A DNA stretch of 64,000 nt from Lysinibacillus fusiformis (GTDB lineage Bacteria; Bacillota; Bacilli; Bacillales_A; Planococcaceae), in the NCBI GenBank assembly GCA_030027265.1, contig JASENG010000002.1, positions 62,001 to 126,000 on the forward strand, given 5' to 3'. The notes below the pieces were generated by a model, which did no database searches, was not told where the DNA came from, and saw nothing but the letters and a program-made list of their open reading frames with translations. The stretch's first letter is position 1. Each line of letters starts with the position of its first letter. The position numbers and the translations under genes were made by a program. This document shows, piece after piece, positions 20,248-30,175 of the stretch.

Positions 20248-20781
20248 ATGTCTAAAATACTTTCTACTCAAATGAGTGGATTATTTCAAAGAATTATACA
20301 AAGTGAAGAAGAAGCAATTGAAGAAACTTCACGCCTATTGGCCCAAGCGAGTATCGGCCAAGGAAATATCTATTTCGCTTGTTTTGATGAACTGCAAGCG
20401 ATAGAACTAAACGCTTTACACGGGGCAGAACCATTTACAAACCTTAAAAGCTGGTCACCGACGATTGCCCTTACAGAGACTGACCGAGTTTGTATTTTCA
20501 CAACTAAAAGTGAAAACCCTGAAGCTATAAATCTAGCAAAAAAATTATATGATAGCTTTATTCCTTTTTCGGTTGTTTCAAGCGACCCACAAAGCGACAC
20601 AAATGAACTAAGTGAACTAGCCTACACTTATGTCTCAATGAAAATTCGCGGCGGTATTATACCTCACCCAACTAAGCTTGGAGAACGTGTGATAATCCCT
20701 TATCTCATGGCTGCGCTATTTATATATGAAGCAATCAAACTAAATTATGACGAAATGATTTCTGATGATGAAGAATTATAA
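20248..20781 (+). CDS. ywjG: DUF2529 protein YwjG
   Basis: A 177-residue conserved Bacillales protein of unknown function, divergent from spo0F. It has the look of an SIS-type sugar-phosphate fold: alternating strands and helices and a central VCIFTTKSENPEAINLAKKL segment. No catalytic residues can be assigned. ATG is preceded by GATGAGGTGAG. A plus-strand terminator follows directly, so it is monocistronic. Confidence 0.9.
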   Translation: MSKILSTQMSGLFQRIIQSEEEAIEETSRLLAQASIGQGNIYFACFDELQAIELNALHGAEPFTNLKSWSPTIALTETDRVCIFTTKSENPEAINLAKKLYDSFIPFSVVSSDPQSDTNELSELAYTYVSMKIRGGIIPHPTKLGERVIIPYLMAALFIYEAIKLNYDEMISDDEEL

Positions 20782-20791
20782 TTTTTTCAAC

Positions 20792-20822
20792 ACCTCTTTT
20801 CTACTATGAAAAGAGGTTTTAC
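20792..20822 (+). terminator. ywjG terminator
   Basis: ACCTCTTTT pairs perfectly with AAAAGAGGT around an eight-base loop and runs into TTTACT. It lies ten bases after the ywjG stop codon. Confidence 0.8.
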
Positions 20823-20934
20823 TATCCTTAAATATTATCATACTTAATTGAATTCAAAATAAATGATTTGTAACATTTTTTTTACATAGTGAATTTTATC
20901 ATAAATATCAACTATAAATTAGCTGCATATAAAA

Positions 20935-20980
20935 TATTAAAAAAAAGACTTTTCCCCATTAAATAATAGGAAAAAGTCTT
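20935..20980 (-). terminator. pyrG terminator
   Basis: AAGACTTTTTCC pairs with GGGGAAAAGTCTT and is followed on the minus strand by eight T residues, seven bases after the pyrG stop. Confidence 0.85.
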
Positions 20981-20987
20981 GAATTTC

Positions 20988-22586
20988 TTAACGGTTATTG
21001 AATGCTGCACCAACGAATTCACGGAATAATGGCTGTGGACGTTGTGGACGAGAAATTAATTCTGGATGGAATTGACATGCCACAAAGAATTTTTTCTCTG
21101 GTAATTCAACAATTTCCACTAATTTGTTATCAGGGCTTGTACCTGAGAATACAAGACCTTCCGCTTCCATTGCTTCACGGAACTCATTGTTGAATTCATA
21201 ACGATGACGGTGACGCTCATAAACCAACTCATCATTGTAGGCTTGCGCTGCACGAGAACCTTCAACTAATTTACATGGATATAATCCTAAGCGTAATGTT
21301 CCGCCTAAATCAACTTCATCACTTTGATCTGGTAAGAAGTCAATGATTGGGTATGGCGTTTCTTTATTTAACTCTGTTGAATGCGCCCCTGCTAAACCTA
21401 GTACGTTGCGAGCAAATTCAATTGTTGCCAATTGCATACCTAAGCAAATTCCCAAGAATGGAATATCCTTTTCACGTGCATAGTTGATAGCAGAAATTTT
21501 CCCTTCGATCCCACGATCACCGAATCCACCAGGAACTAAAATTCCATCTGCATCTTTTAATAACTCATCAACATTTTCTGCGTTGACATGCTCTGCATTA
21601 ATCCAATCCACTTCAATATCAGAATCGTATACATATCCAGCATGCTTTAATGCTTCAACAACAGAAATGTATGCATCTTGAAGTTCAACATACTTACCAA
21701 CTAAAGCAATACGTGTTTTTTGTGAAAGATTTTTAACTTTCGTAACAAGCTCTTTCCAATCCTCCATATCCGCTTCAGGAGCATCAATTCCAAAATGTTC
21801 AAGAACAATATCATCAAAATCTTGAGCATGTAAGTTTAATGGAATGTCATATAGTGTTTCTGCATCACGAGATTCAATAATATCACGCGGTTTTACGTCA
21901 CAGAATAATGCCAATTTATCTTTCATTTCATCCGATACAGCTTGTTCTGTACGAACAACGATAATATTTGGCTGAATACCTAGTGAACGCAATTCTTTTA
22001 CAGAGTGCTGAGTTGGTTTCGTTTTTAATTCACCTGCCGCTGCAATGTAAGGAATTAATGTACAGTGAACATACATTACATTGTGGTGGCCAAGATCTGT
22101 TTTCATTTGACGGATTGCTTCAAGGAATGGCAGAGATTCAATATCCCCTACTGTTCCGCCGACCTCTGTAATTACGATATCCGCACTTGTTTCACGACCG
22201 GCGCGTTGAATACGATCTTTGATTTCATTCGTTACATGAGGAATAACTTGCACCGTTTTACCGTTATAATCACCGCGGCGTTCTTTCGCAAGAACCGATT
22301 GATATACACGCCCTGAAGTTACTGTCGAGTGTTTACCCAGATTAATATCGATGAAACGTTCATAGTGTCCTAAGTCTAGGTCAGCCTCAGCACCATCATC
22401 TGTTACAAACACTTCACCATGCTGATATGGACTCATAGTACCTGGATCAATATTTAAATATGGGTCAAATTTTTGAATTGTTACTTGTAACCCACGATTT
22501 TTTAATAGTCGTCCTAAAGATGATGCGACAATCCCTTTACCAAGTGAAGAAACTACCCCACCTGTTACAAAAATATACTTCGTCAT
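20988..22586 (-). CDS. pyrG: CTP synthase
   Basis: It aminates UTP to CTP using glutamine. The protein is 532 residues from the ATG chosen here ([18 protein letters not shown]), which has GGAGGAATT upstream. An in-frame ATG six codons earlier falls inside the ribosome binding site. The synthase domain has the P-loop above and [19 protein letters not shown]. The class I glutaminase domain has the nucleophile in [12 protein letters not shown] and HPE near the C terminus. A leader with a CTP-sensing attenuator precedes it. Confidence 0.98.
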   Translation of the reverse strand: MTKYIFVTGGVVSSLGKGIVASSLGRLLKNRGLQVTIQKFDPYLNIDPGTMSPYQHGEVFVTDDGAEADLDLGHYERFIDINLGKHSTVTSGRVYQSVLAKERRGDYNGKTVQVIPHVTNEIKDRIQRAGRETSADIVITEVGGTVGDIESLPFLEAIRQMKTDLGHHNVMYVHCTLIPYIAAAGELKTKPTQHSVKELRSLGIQPNIIVVRTEQAVSDEMKDKLALFCDVKPRDIIESRDAETLYDIPLNLHAQDFDDIVLEHFGIDAPEADMEDWKELVTKVKNLSQKTRIALVGKYVELQDAYISVVEALKHAGYVYDSDIEVDWINAEHVNAENVDELLKDADGILVPGGFGDRGIEGKISAINYAREKDIPFLGICLGMQLATIEFARNVLGLAGAHSTELNKETPYPIIDFLPDQSDEVDLGGTLRLGLYPCKLVEGSRAAQAYNDELVYERHRHRYEFNNEFREAMEAEGLVFSGTSPDNKLVEIVELPEKKFFVACQFHPELISRPQRPQPLFREFVGAAFNNR

Positions 22587-22811
22587 TTGCAAATTCCTCC
22601 TCATACCTTCAATTGCTATTTATATTTAAGAAAGTTTGAAATCTCTAAATCAGTATTTCCATAATCCTTCATTCCCAATTTAAAAATTTCAAATCTTAAA
22701 TTTGAAACTTTGGCGAGATTCATGTAGTACTGATTGTTTTAAGCGGATTTGCTTAAAGTTTTCAAACTCAATATTGGAGAGTTTTTCGTATCTACTGCCT
22801 GACCTGGAAAA

Positions 22812-22927
22812 AACAAAAAAACGCTCCTCCTGCATGGTTGCAGGGGGAGCGTGATTTGGTTCACGGTCATTCTCCATCTCTAATGGAGCCCAAGTAAAAG
22901 ATTATATGGAACACTAAAATAAGTCAA
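22812..22927 (-). promoter_or_regulatory. pyrG promoter and reiterative-transcription attenuator
   Basis: On the minus strand TTGACT, a 17-base spacer and TAATCT lead after seven bases to GGGCTC (22886-22891), the start sequence known from B. subtilis pyrG. About 40 bases later a terminator forms from ACGCTCCCCCTGCA and TGCAGGAGGAGCGT, followed by seven T residues. In the known mechanism low CTP makes polymerase stutter G residues at the start, and the poly-G tract pairs with the C-rich arm to prevent termination. The CCCCC in this arm fits. Mechanism is by analogy. Confidence 0.85.
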
Positions 22928-23052
22928 GTGCTTTAATTTTAGAACAGCACATTTTCACCTATTCAAGCAAAGATATGTAAGTTCAAAAGAAATGTATGTG
23001 TTATTGATAACACCTTGGTCTAAAACTTGCAAAGCATATTGGAAACAACATG

Positions 23053-23093
23053 AAAAAAGTGTAGATAAAGTCACATAGACCCTACCTACACTT
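23053..23093 (-). terminator. rpoE terminator
   Basis: AAGTGTAG pairs with CTACACTT across a 21-base loop and is followed on the minus strand by TTTTTC. It lies eight bases beyond the rpoE stop codon and separates rpoE from the pyrG promoter. Confidence 0.75.
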
Positions 23094-23101
23094 AAAAGAA
23101 T

Positions 23102-23683
23102 TTATTTTTCTAATTCTTCTTCTAAATCTTCTTCTTCATCTTCTGCTTCTTCATCTTCGTCATCAATAATGAATCCGTCTTCTTCTTCGATCAGATCGTC
23201 GTCAATATCGGCATCTACTTCATCGATGCTGTCGATTTCTTCTTCAACAAAGTCTAAATCTTCATCGTCGTCTTCTTCGTCTTCAACTTCTTCATCAACA
23301 AATTCTTCGAAGTCTTCTTCAAATACTAAATCATCTTCATCGACAATTAAATCTTCTTCATCATCAGCAGCAGCTTTTGATTTACGTTTACGAGCTTTAA
23401 CAGTCGGTGCAGTTTCTTCTTCAATTGTCTCAACTTTATACCATTCACGAAGTCCCCATCCATTTTCATGGTTTAAAAGGAAGCGTCCATCGATATTCAT
23501 ATCTGTATAAAATTGTACAAGTCTATCCTGGATTTCAGCATCCGATAAACCATTTAAATTTTGAATTGCTTTTAAAAGTTCAGGGAATGCAATAGGTGAT
23601 TTTCTCTCTTCTAAGATTGCATAGGCTAAGTCAATTAACGATTCTTCTGCTAATTGTTCTTTTGTCATTTCACGAATTTCCAA
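23102..23683 (-). CDS. rpoE: RNA polymerase delta subunit
   Basis: The delta subunit aids recycling of RNA polymerase and promoter selectivity in Firmicutes. The folded N-terminal HARE-HTH domain (about 1-90) has AYAILEERKSPIAFPELL and RLVQFYTDMNIDGRFL. The remaining half is an almost purely Asp/Glu tail, as in the family. The start is uncertain. I chose a TTG (product begins with EIREMTKEQLAEE) because AAAGGA lies ten bases upstream. A longer frame to 23734 and an internal ATG at 23665 are alternatives. Confidence 0.9.
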   Translation of the reverse strand: MEIREMTKEQLAEESLIDLAYAILEERKSPIAFPELLKAIQNLNGLSDAEIQDRLVQFYTDMNIDGRFLLNHENGWGLREWYKVETIEEETAPTVKARKRKSKAAADDEEDLIVDEDDLVFEEDFEEFVDEEVEDEEDDDEDLDFVEEEIDSIDEVDADIDDDLIEEEDGFIIDDEDEEAEDEEEDLEEELEK

Positions 23684-23949
23684 CTCGTGCACGTCCTTTC
23701 TATCAGTACAATAAGTAGCACTATTTTTGTTCAAAACATTTTACACTGGAGTGTTGCACTTTTCTCTATCACTATTTTTATTGTTAAGTTTCTACATGAG
23801 AGAACTTTGCTTACCGCGCATGCCCACAAAATAAGCATTTACAGTAATTTTGCAGATAACACTGGTTACCCAATCATCTGTGAACAAAGATAATACATAT
23901 CTTAAACATAATATCCATTATATACAAAGTGCTATACACTATGCTAGTT
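23684..23949. other. rpoE upstream region
   Basis: AT-rich, holding the rpoE promoter and leader. No gene was seen apart from the start-codon ambiguity of rpoE. Confidence 0.4.
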
Positions 23950-24111
23950 TCATTTACTCTTTTTTATTTTATATATTTCTTTTATCCCTAAATAAAATAA
24001 AAAACCCGATAATATCAATAGTGGAACAGATCCTAATTGCCTATCATACAAAAAGAAGGTGCCAATCAGACACGCCAGAATAATGATGTAATGTAAGTAT
24101 TGTTTCAGCAA
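23950..24111 (-). CDS. Small membrane protein, 53 residues
   Basis: A short frame with a TTG start. GGGAAGGG lies five bases upstream and a stop codon in the same frame immediately precedes. The product begins MLKQYLHYIIILACLIG and has two hydrophobic stretches (about 5-22 and 28-43) split by the charged turn LYDRQLGS. It ends in a lysine-rich tail, EIYKIKKSK, consistent with a cytoplasmic C terminus. I do not recognise a family. It lies alone between rpoE and icmF. Good ribosome binding site, hydrophobic pattern and positive tail argue for a real gene; the non-ATG start and short length argue for caution. Confidence 0.55.
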   Translation of the reverse strand: MLKQYLHYIIILACLIGTFFLYDRQLGSVPLLILSGFLFYLGIKEIYKIKKSK

Positions 24112-24776
24112 TTAAACCCTTCCCTTCTGTCCCATCTATTATAGCTAAAAATAAAAAAATAGTACTAGTTTTCTTTCCGTAATTAGAACTATTTTTATGT
24201 AAATTCACCATTCAATAAAATTATCTCATATTTAAAGGACAGATTCCTCCTAAATGGTACCATTTTTTATTCAAAATCACGAATCGTTTTTATGAAATGT
24301 GAGCAAGCAGAAAATCGGGAGTTTGAGAGTAAACATTTACTTGTCTACACGTATTTTAAGGAAGAGCTTTAAAAAGAAAAAAACTCTCAGACTGCGCCTG
24401 CAAACGCTTATCAAACAAGGCGGGCCGCCGATTGAAGACCCGTAAAGAACTAAAGGTTCATGAGGGGACGAGGTGGCAACCAACGCTGTATGCGAGCCTT
24501 TGTCAACAGTCTGGTTTACGCTTTAGGCATATTTTATCGGCGGGTAGAGTTATTTGTGACTGTTTAGTTCGCGTTGCGTGTCCGGTTATATGTTTTGAAC
24601 ACATAGTTTCTGTTTTGATCACTAAGCGTGTTTTTTGAATCACTTGGCTTCCCTTTTGTTCACTAAACCTGTTTTTGGATCACTTGGCCCCATTCCATTC
24701 TTGATCACTCACTACTCTTCGCCCCCACACAACTCAGCTCCCGCTGCATACTGCGGTGCCCATACCGCAATTTCAC
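24112..24776. other. Gene-free interval upstream of icmF terminator, with imperfect repeats
   Basis: About 665 bp without a supported gene. From about 24375 to 24580 the base composition turns distinctly GC-rich compared with both sides, with no reading frame that has a ribosome binding site. From about 24585 to 24715 six imperfect copies of a TTTTGATCACTnnGC-like motif are spaced roughly 20-28 bp apart. Function unknown; remnants of a mobile element or a non-coding RNA are both possible. Confidence 0.5.
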
Positions 24777-24820
24777 AAAAGCGCGCTTGCTTCTGAGGTA
24801 AAGTCCAAAAGCAAGCGCGC
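24777..24820 (-). terminator. icmF terminator
   Basis: GCGCGCTTGCTT pairs perfectly over 12 bp with AAGCAAGCGCGC across a 16-base loop and is followed on the minus strand by TTTTGTG. It lies nine bases after the icmF stop codon. Confidence 0.9.
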
Positions 24821-24829
24821 TAACCTTAA

Positions 24830-27800
24830 TTACATGTTTCGTCTGTATTGACCGCCAACTTCATATAGGGCTCTTGTGATTTGGCCAAGGCTGGCTACTT
24901 GGACAGTTTCCATTAGTTGTTCGAAAATATTGCCGCCAGTAAGGGCAACTTCTTTTAATTTATCCAGCGATGCTTCACAAGCTGATTGGTGGCGTGCTTG
25001 GAAGGCTTGCAGATTATGAATTTGCAGTTCTTTTTCTTCTTTTGAAGCACGTGCAATTTGCATGCTGTTGATGCTGTCGGCTGAAGGTGGATTTGGGTTT
25101 AGATATGTGTTGACACCAATTATCGGCAGTTCGCCTGAATGTTTAAGATGCTCATAATACATGGATTCTTCCTGGATTTTACCACGTTGATATTGGGTTT
25201 CCATAGCACCAAGAACGCCCCCGCGATCATTCATTCGCTCAAACTCCTCCAGGACAGCGTTTTCAACTAAATCCGTCAATTCTTCCACAATGAATGACCC
25301 TTGCAGAGGATTTTCATTTTTGGATAGGCCGTGCTCTTTGGTAATAATCATTTGAATGGCCATCGCACGTCTTACCGATTCTTCCGTTGGTGTTGTAATG
25401 GCTTCATCATACGCATTTGTATGAAGTGAATTACAATTATCCTGTAGCGCCATCAACGCTTGTAAAGTCGTCCGGATGTCATTGAAGTCTATTTCTTGTG
25501 CGTGCAGGGAACGGCCCGATGTTTGCACATGGTATTTCAGCTTTTGTGAACGTTCATTCGCATTGTATTTATCACGCATTACAATGGACCAAATTCTGCG
25601 TGCTACTCGACCGATAACTGTATACTCAGGGTCCAACCCGTTGGAGAAGAAGAATGAAAGATTTGGTGCAAAGTCATCAATTTTCATTCCTCTGCTTAAA
25701 TAATACTCCACATACGTGAAGCCATTCGCCAGAGTAAAGGCAAGCTGAGAAATCGGGTTTGCCCCTGCTTCAGCGATATGGTAGCCCGAAATGGACACAG
25801 AGTAATAATTTCGTACTTTGTGATCAATAAAGTATGCCTGGATGTCCCCCATCATTCGGAGAGCAAATTCCGTTGAGAAAACACATGTATTTTGGCCTTG
25901 ATCTTCTTTTAAAATATCCGCCTGTACCGTACCGCGCACAACCTGCAGTGTTTTCTCCCGTACTTCCGTAAATTCTTCTACTGTCAGCTGACGGCCTAAT
26001 TCCTCTTCCCTTTTTCGAACCTGCTGATCAATTGCCGTGTTCATAAACATCGCCAGAATAATCGGTGCAGGGCCATTAATGGTCATCGAAACCGATGTGG
26101 AAGGCGCACATAAATCAAAGCCCGCATAGAGCTTTTTCATATCATCCAACGTACATACATTTACACCTGATTCCCCGACTTTTCCGTAGATATCCGGGCG
26201 GTAATCCGGGTCTTCGCCATATAAAGTAACCGAGTCGAATGCAGTGGATAAACGTTTTGCATCATCATCTTTTGATAAGTAATGGAATCGTTTATTAGTC
26301 CGTTCAGGAGTTCCTTCCCCTGCAAATTGGCGTTTCGGGTCCTCGCCTTCCCGTTTAAACGGAAAAACGCCAGCCGTATACGGGAATTCGCCTGGAACAT
26401 TTTCTGCATAAACCCAGCGCAGGATTTCACCGTAATCTTTATATTTCGGAAGTACGACTTTTGGAATTTTCGTTCCCGATAAGGATGTCGTTTTTAAGAT
26501 TGTTCGAATTTCTTTATCTCTAACTTTTGTGATAAATTCGTCACCCGCATAGGATTCTTTGATTCTCTCCCAATTTTCCAGAATTCGTTTTGATTCGGCA
26601 GTTAATGCACCTTTTACGCCTTCTGCAAGAGACTCAAGGGATTTGACTAACGCATCCTCCGGGGATTTTTCTGCAACTTGCTTGATTGCTCCTTCAAGCT
26701 GATAAAGCTTTCGGGCAAGTTCAACTTGCTGGGCGCTCTTTTTATGATAATCGCGAACTGTATCAGCAATTTCACGTAAATAATAACGGCGATTATTTGG
26801 AATAATCACATCTTGTTTTTGCGTTTTCACAAATAGGTCGTAGGAAGTCTTCCAATCAAAGCCAAACTTTTCATTAATTTTCTCGACAAGTGCCGCAAAT
26901 AAAGAATTCGTGCCTTTATCATTGAATTGGCTGGCAATCGTGCCGTAGACTGGCATTTTCTCTAAATCCTCTGTCCATAATTCATGGGAACGTTGATATT
27001 GCTTCTGTACTTGGCGAAGCGCATCCTCGGAGCCTTTGCGTTCAAACTTATTGATAACGATTAAATCGGCATAATCAATCATGTCGATTTTTTCAAGCTG
27101 AGTTGGGGCGCCGAACTCGCTTGTCATCACATACATCGATAGATCTGTATAATTCGTGATTTCTGCATCTCCTTGCCCAATACCACTTGTTTCAACGATA
27201 ATCAGATCAAAACCAGCAGCCTTGACAATATCAAGCACATCGCCAATAGAGGCCGATAGCTCCGTTCTTGAACCCCGAGTTGCTAGACTACGCATATATA
27301 CGCGCTGATCAAAAATAGCATTCATGCGAATTCTGTCACCCAGCAGAGCTCCACCCGTTTTTTGCTTGGTTGGATCTACTGAAATAATGGCAACCTTTTC
27401 TTTCGGAAATTCACGCAAGAAACGGCGAATCAATTCGTCGGTCAATGAAGATTTTCCGGCTCCGCCCGTACCAGTTATCCCCAATACAGGTGTGTTTTTC
27501 GTGCGTTTTTTTGCTTCTTCAATCAGATGTACTGTTTGCCCGTCTCCACCTAGTTCGGCAGCCGTGATTAAGTTCGCCAGTATTTCAGGTCGATCTGCCG
27601 AAAGCTTATCAAGCTGTTCAATATAGTTCCCCTTTAGAGTTGAATAATCAGATTCCTCGATTTGTTTATTAATCATACCCTGCAAACCAAGCTTCATGCC
27701 GTCTTCAGGCGAGAAAATACCGGCAATGCCGTATTCGTGCAGCTCCTCGATTTCTTTCGGCAGTATAACTCCTCCACCACCGCCATAGATTTTGATATGG

Positions 27801-28105
27801 GGTGCACCCTTCTCTTTTAAAAGGTCGTACATATATTTAAAGTATTCCATATGTCCGCCTTGATAAGAGGAAACAGCTACAGCTTGTGCATCCTCTTGAA
27901 TGGCAGCATTGACTACTTCTTCCACTGAACGGTTATGGCCAAGGTGAATCACCTCTACCCCGCTTGCCTGTAAAATACGACGCATAATATTGACTGAAAC
28001 ATCATGGCCGTCAAATAAACTTGAAGCCGTTACGAAACGGACATGGTGCTTTGGTTTGTAGACTCCCTTTTTTTCTGTATCGTCAGCTTGTTTTACATTT
28101 ACCAT
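24830..28105 (-). CDS. icmF: Fused isobutyryl-CoA mutase IcmF (B12-dependent)
   Basis: It interconverts isobutyryl-CoA and n-butyryl-CoA with adenosylcobalamin; some relatives act on isovaleryl- or pivalyl-CoA. The 1091-residue protein has three parts in one chain. The B12-binding domain (about 20-150) has FDGHD, giving the base-off histidine at His34. The MeaB-like G-protein chaperone (about 200-500) has P-loop GTGGAGKSS near 212. The mutase TIM barrel follows (about 550-1091). I start at the ATG with AAAGGGG upstream; an earlier TTG lacks a site. Riboswitch-linked B12 uptake genes lie about 9 kb away. Confidence 0.95.
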   Translation of the reverse strand: MVNVKQADDTEKKGVYKPKHHVRFVTASSLFDGHDVSVNIMRRILQASGVEVIHLGHNRSVEEVVNAAIQEDAQAVAVSSYQGGHMEYFKYMYDLLKEKGAPHIKIYGGGGGVILPKEIEELHEYGIAGIFSPEDGMKLGLQGMINKQIEESDYSTLKGNYIEQLDKLSADRPEILANLITAAELGGDGQTVHLIEEAKKRTKNTPVLGITGTGGAGKSSLTDELIRRFLREFPKEKVAIISVDPTKQKTGGALLGDRIRMNAIFDQRVYMRSLATRGSRTELSASIGDVLDIVKAAGFDLIIVETSGIGQGDAEITNYTDLSMYVMTSEFGAPTQLEKIDMIDYADLIVINKFERKGSEDALRQVQKQYQRSHELWTEDLEKMPVYGTIASQFNDKGTNSLFAALVEKINEKFGFDWKTSYDLFVKTQKQDVIIPNNRRYYLREIADTVRDYHKKSAQQVELARKLYQLEGAIKQVAEKSPEDALVKSLESLAEGVKGALTAESKRILENWERIKESYAGDEFITKVRDKEIRTILKTTSLSGTKIPKVVLPKYKDYGEILRWVYAENVPGEFPYTAGVFPFKREGEDPKRQFAGEGTPERTNKRFHYLSKDDDAKRLSTAFDSVTLYGEDPDYRPDIYGKVGESGVNVCTLDDMKKLYAGFDLCAPSTSVSMTINGPAPIILAMFMNTAIDQQVRKREEELGRQLTVEEFTEVREKTLQVVRGTVQADILKEDQGQNTCVFSTEFALRMMGDIQAYFIDHKVRNYYSVSISGYHIAEAGANPISQLAFTLANGFTYVEYYLSRGMKIDDFAPNLSFFFSNGLDPEYTVIGRVARRIWSIVMRDKYNANERSQKLKYHVQTSGRSLHAQEIDFNDIRTTLQALMALQDNCNSLHTNAYDEAITTPTEESVRRAMAIQMIITKEHGLSKNENPLQGSFIVEELTDLVENAVLEEFERMNDRGGVLGAMETQYQRGKIQEESMYYEHLKHSGELPIIGVNTYLNPNPPSADSINSMQIARASKEEKELQIHNLQAFQARHQSACEASLDKLKEVALTGGNIFEQLMETVQVASLGQITRALYEVGGQYRRNM

Positions 28106-28205
28106 ACAAAATACCCCTTTCAAAAACGTGTTTTTCTAACAAATGCCAAGGTTATAAGCTGCCATCCCCCGAATTATTTCGCTTATTCCTCTCAACATTA
28201 CCTGT

Positions 28206-28257
28206 TAAAAAACACCGCTTTTTTGCGCAACGTACCAACGTATGCTTTTAGCGGTGT
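28206..28257 (-). terminator. tetR terminator
   Basis: ACACCGCT pairs with AGCGGTGT across a 30-base loop that itself contains the imperfect ACGT-centred stem, and is followed on the minus strand by TTTTTTA. It separates the TetR/beta-oxidation operon from icmF. Confidence 0.75.
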
Positions 28258-28277
28258 CAAAATACAGAATTCAATAT

Positions 28278-28322
28278 GGACCAGGTCCCTGCACAATCCC
28301 GGAACAATTCAGATAATTCGAT
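28278..28322. repeat. Dispersed GGACCAGGTCC palindrome, copy 2
   Basis: GGACCAGGTCC is followed by CACAATCCCGGAACAATTC, matching the first half of the element at 4135. The closing arm is degraded. Confidence 0.5.
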
Positions 28323-28341
28323 ATATGAACTCATTCATATA

Positions 28342-28980
28342 TTACTCTTGGAAATGCAAAATTCCCGATAAGCACATCTTAGTTTGAGCGATGGTGTAGT
28401 CTTGGATTGAAAAGTGCTTATGTAATGCCCATTTTCGGAACGCCCAAGCCTGCCCCTGCACAACGATGTGGTTCGCAGCTAAGAAAACTTCCTTGTCTGA
28501 AACGTTTAACCTTCCCGATTGCACACATGCTTTTAATATTTTTTCAAAAAGGGCAACCATCTCTAATTCTTTTTGCAACACATAGCTTTGCGCATCCTTT
28601 GGCAAAGTTTTTGTTTCTTGATACATGATGGTAAATTCATCCACCATACTATCAATCAATAAAAAGTATTGTTGAATCGCTTCTTTAAGCTCTTCAATCG
28701 TTCCCGAGCTTGTAGAAATTTGAGAGAGTCGCTGCATCACTTGATGATAAATATTGTCGCAAACCAAATAGAGTACATCTTCTTTCGTTCGAATATATTC
28801 GTATAAAGTCCCGATGCTAAATCCGGCAGCTTTGGCTATTTCTCTTGTTGTGGCACGATGAAAGCCCTTTTCTTTAAACAGCTTCAACGCGCCATCAACG
28901 ATTTGTTTCCTGCGAATTTCAATGAGACCCTCATCTTTAATAGATGATTTGACTAAGATCTTCTCATTTCTCTCCGTCAT
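28342..28980 (-). CDS. TetR/AcrR family transcriptional regulator
   Basis: A 212-residue repressor. The N-terminal helix-turn-helix (about residues 20-65) reads RRKQIVDGALKLFKEKG then ATTREIAKAAGFSIGTLYEYI. The C-terminal half is the ligand domain, with no assignable ligand, although fatty acyl-CoA is likely by context. It begins three bases after an acyl-CoA dehydrogenase gene and is the last gene of the thiolase operon. Similar TGAAYG-NN-CRTTCA palindromes lie before this operon and before fadF, so it may control both (inference). Confidence 0.9.
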   Translation of the reverse strand: MTERNEKILVKSSIKDEGLIEIRRKQIVDGALKLFKEKGFHRATTREIAKAAGFSIGTLYEYIRTKEDVLYLVCDNIYHQVMQRLSQISTSSGTIEELKEAIQQYFLLIDSMVDEFTIMYQETKTLPKDAQSYVLQKELEMVALFEKILKACVQSGRLNVSDKEVFLAANHIVVQGQAWAFRKWALHKHFSIQDYTIAQTKMCLSGILHFQE

Positions 28981-28983
28981 TGA

Positions 28984-30123
28984 TTATTTAGTCAGCATAC
29001 GAGAGATTACTAGGCGTTGAATCTCTTGTGTACCTTCGTAGATTTGCGTGATTTTTGCATCACGCATATAACGCTCAACAGGATATTCTTTTGTATAGCC
29101 ATAGCCCCCGAAGATTTGTACTGCTTCCGTTGTAACAGACATTGCAGTATCACCTGCCATTAGTTTCGCCATTGCCGATTCTTTGCCATAAGGAAGGTTA
29201 TTCGACTCAAGCCAAGCTGCATTGTAAGTTAATAATCTTGAAGCTTCGATTGTCGTTGCCATATCAGCAAGCTTAAAGGATACCCCTTGGTTCGCAACGA
29301 TTGGTTTCCCGAATTGAACACGTTCTTTTGCATATACTGTTGCTGCATCTAGTGCCCCTTGCGCGATTCCTACTGCTTGAGCAGCAATGCCGTTTCTTCC
29401 GCCGTCTAATGTTTTCATGGCAATGATAAAGCCCTCTCCTTCACCACCAAGGAGATTTTCTTTTGGAACGCGGCAGTTATCAAAGATGATTTCTGTTGTT
29501 GGAGAGGAACGAATCCCCATTTTCTTTTCTTTTTTCCCAACCCCGAAGCCCGGGAAGCTGGATTCTACTATAAATGCACTCGTGCCTTTATGCTTTGAAT
29601 CTGGATCTGTTACGGCAAACACTACGTAAGTGTCAGCAACGCCACCGTTTGTGATGAAAATTTTCGAACCATTAAGCACATACTCATCGCCATCAAGCTT
29701 GGCAGTTGTTTTCATGCCGCCAGCATCACTTCCAGAGCCCGGCTCCGTTAAACAGTAAGCACCGATTTTTTTCCCCTCTGCCATTGGGCGAAGGTATTTT
29801 TGTTTTTGTTCTTCGTTCCCAAACTTGTAAATTGGCCAGCCAGCTAAAGACGTGTGCGCAGAAAGCGTTACTCCAGTTGAAGCACAAACACGAGATAACT
29901 CTTCAACTGCAATCGCATAGGCTAGAAAGTCAAACCCAGCCCCGCCATACTCTTCAGGCCATGGAATCCCCGTTAACCCAAGCTCAGCCATCTTCTCCCA
30001 GATTTCGCGATCAAAGCGCTCCTCTTCGTCACGTTCTGCGGCAGTCGGTGCCACCTCATTTAATGCAAAATCGCGAATCATCTCGCGTAATTGTTGATGC
30101 TCCTCTGACAATTGAAAATTCAT
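28984..30123 (-). CDS. Acyl-CoA dehydrogenase
   Basis: A FAD enzyme of 379 residues oxidising acyl-CoA to trans-2-enoyl-CoA and passing electrons to ETF. The start chosen begins [20 protein letters not shown]; a longer frame lacks a ribosome binding site. The substrate and FAD segments [16 protein letters not shown] and [16 protein letters not shown] are present. The catalytic glutamate lies in [17 protein letters not shown] at the C terminus, as in short-chain members. It is a close paralogue of the gene upstream. Exact chain length or branching preference cannot be read from sequence. Confidence 0.93.
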   Translation of the reverse strand: MNFQLSEEHQQLREMIRDFALNEVAPTAAERDEEERFDREIWEKMAELGLTGIPWPEEYGGAGFDFLAYAIAVEELSRVCASTGVTLSAHTSLAGWPIYKFGNEEQKQKYLRPMAEGKKIGAYCLTEPGSGSDAGGMKTTAKLDGDEYVLNGSKIFITNGGVADTYVVFAVTDPDSKHKGTSAFIVESSFPGFGVGKKEKKMGIRSSPTTEIIFDNCRVPKENLLGGEGEGFIIAMKTLDGGRNGIAAQAVGIAQGALDAATVYAKERVQFGKPIVANQGVSFKLADMATTIEASRLLTYNAAWLESNNLPYGKESAMAKLMAGDTAMSVTTEAVQIFGGYGYTKEYPVERYMRDAKITQIYEGTQEIQRLVISRMLTK

Positions 30124-30175
30124 TTTCCCATACCCCCGTTTTTTGGATTTGTGCATTTTTGTTTATAACATGCAT

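Noticed and set aside
22689-22877. 62-codon frame in the pyrG leader
   Set aside because: It runs through the attenuator hairpin, starts inside the leader without a ribosome binding site and is explained by the regulatory RNA.
23735-24083. Plus-strand frames upstream of rpoE
   Set aside because: They lack ribosome binding sites and lie opposite the rpoE leader and the small minus-strand membrane protein, which has better support.
24432-24638. 68-codon plus-strand frame in the GC-rich patch
   Set aside because: No ribosome binding site, no domain, and composition reflects the patch rather than coding sequence.
28323-28340. TGAACTCATTCA palindrome near the tetR stop as a third TetR operator
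   Set aside because: Half-site spacing is two bases shorter than at fadF, and it lies upstream of a strong terminator rather than at a promoter.
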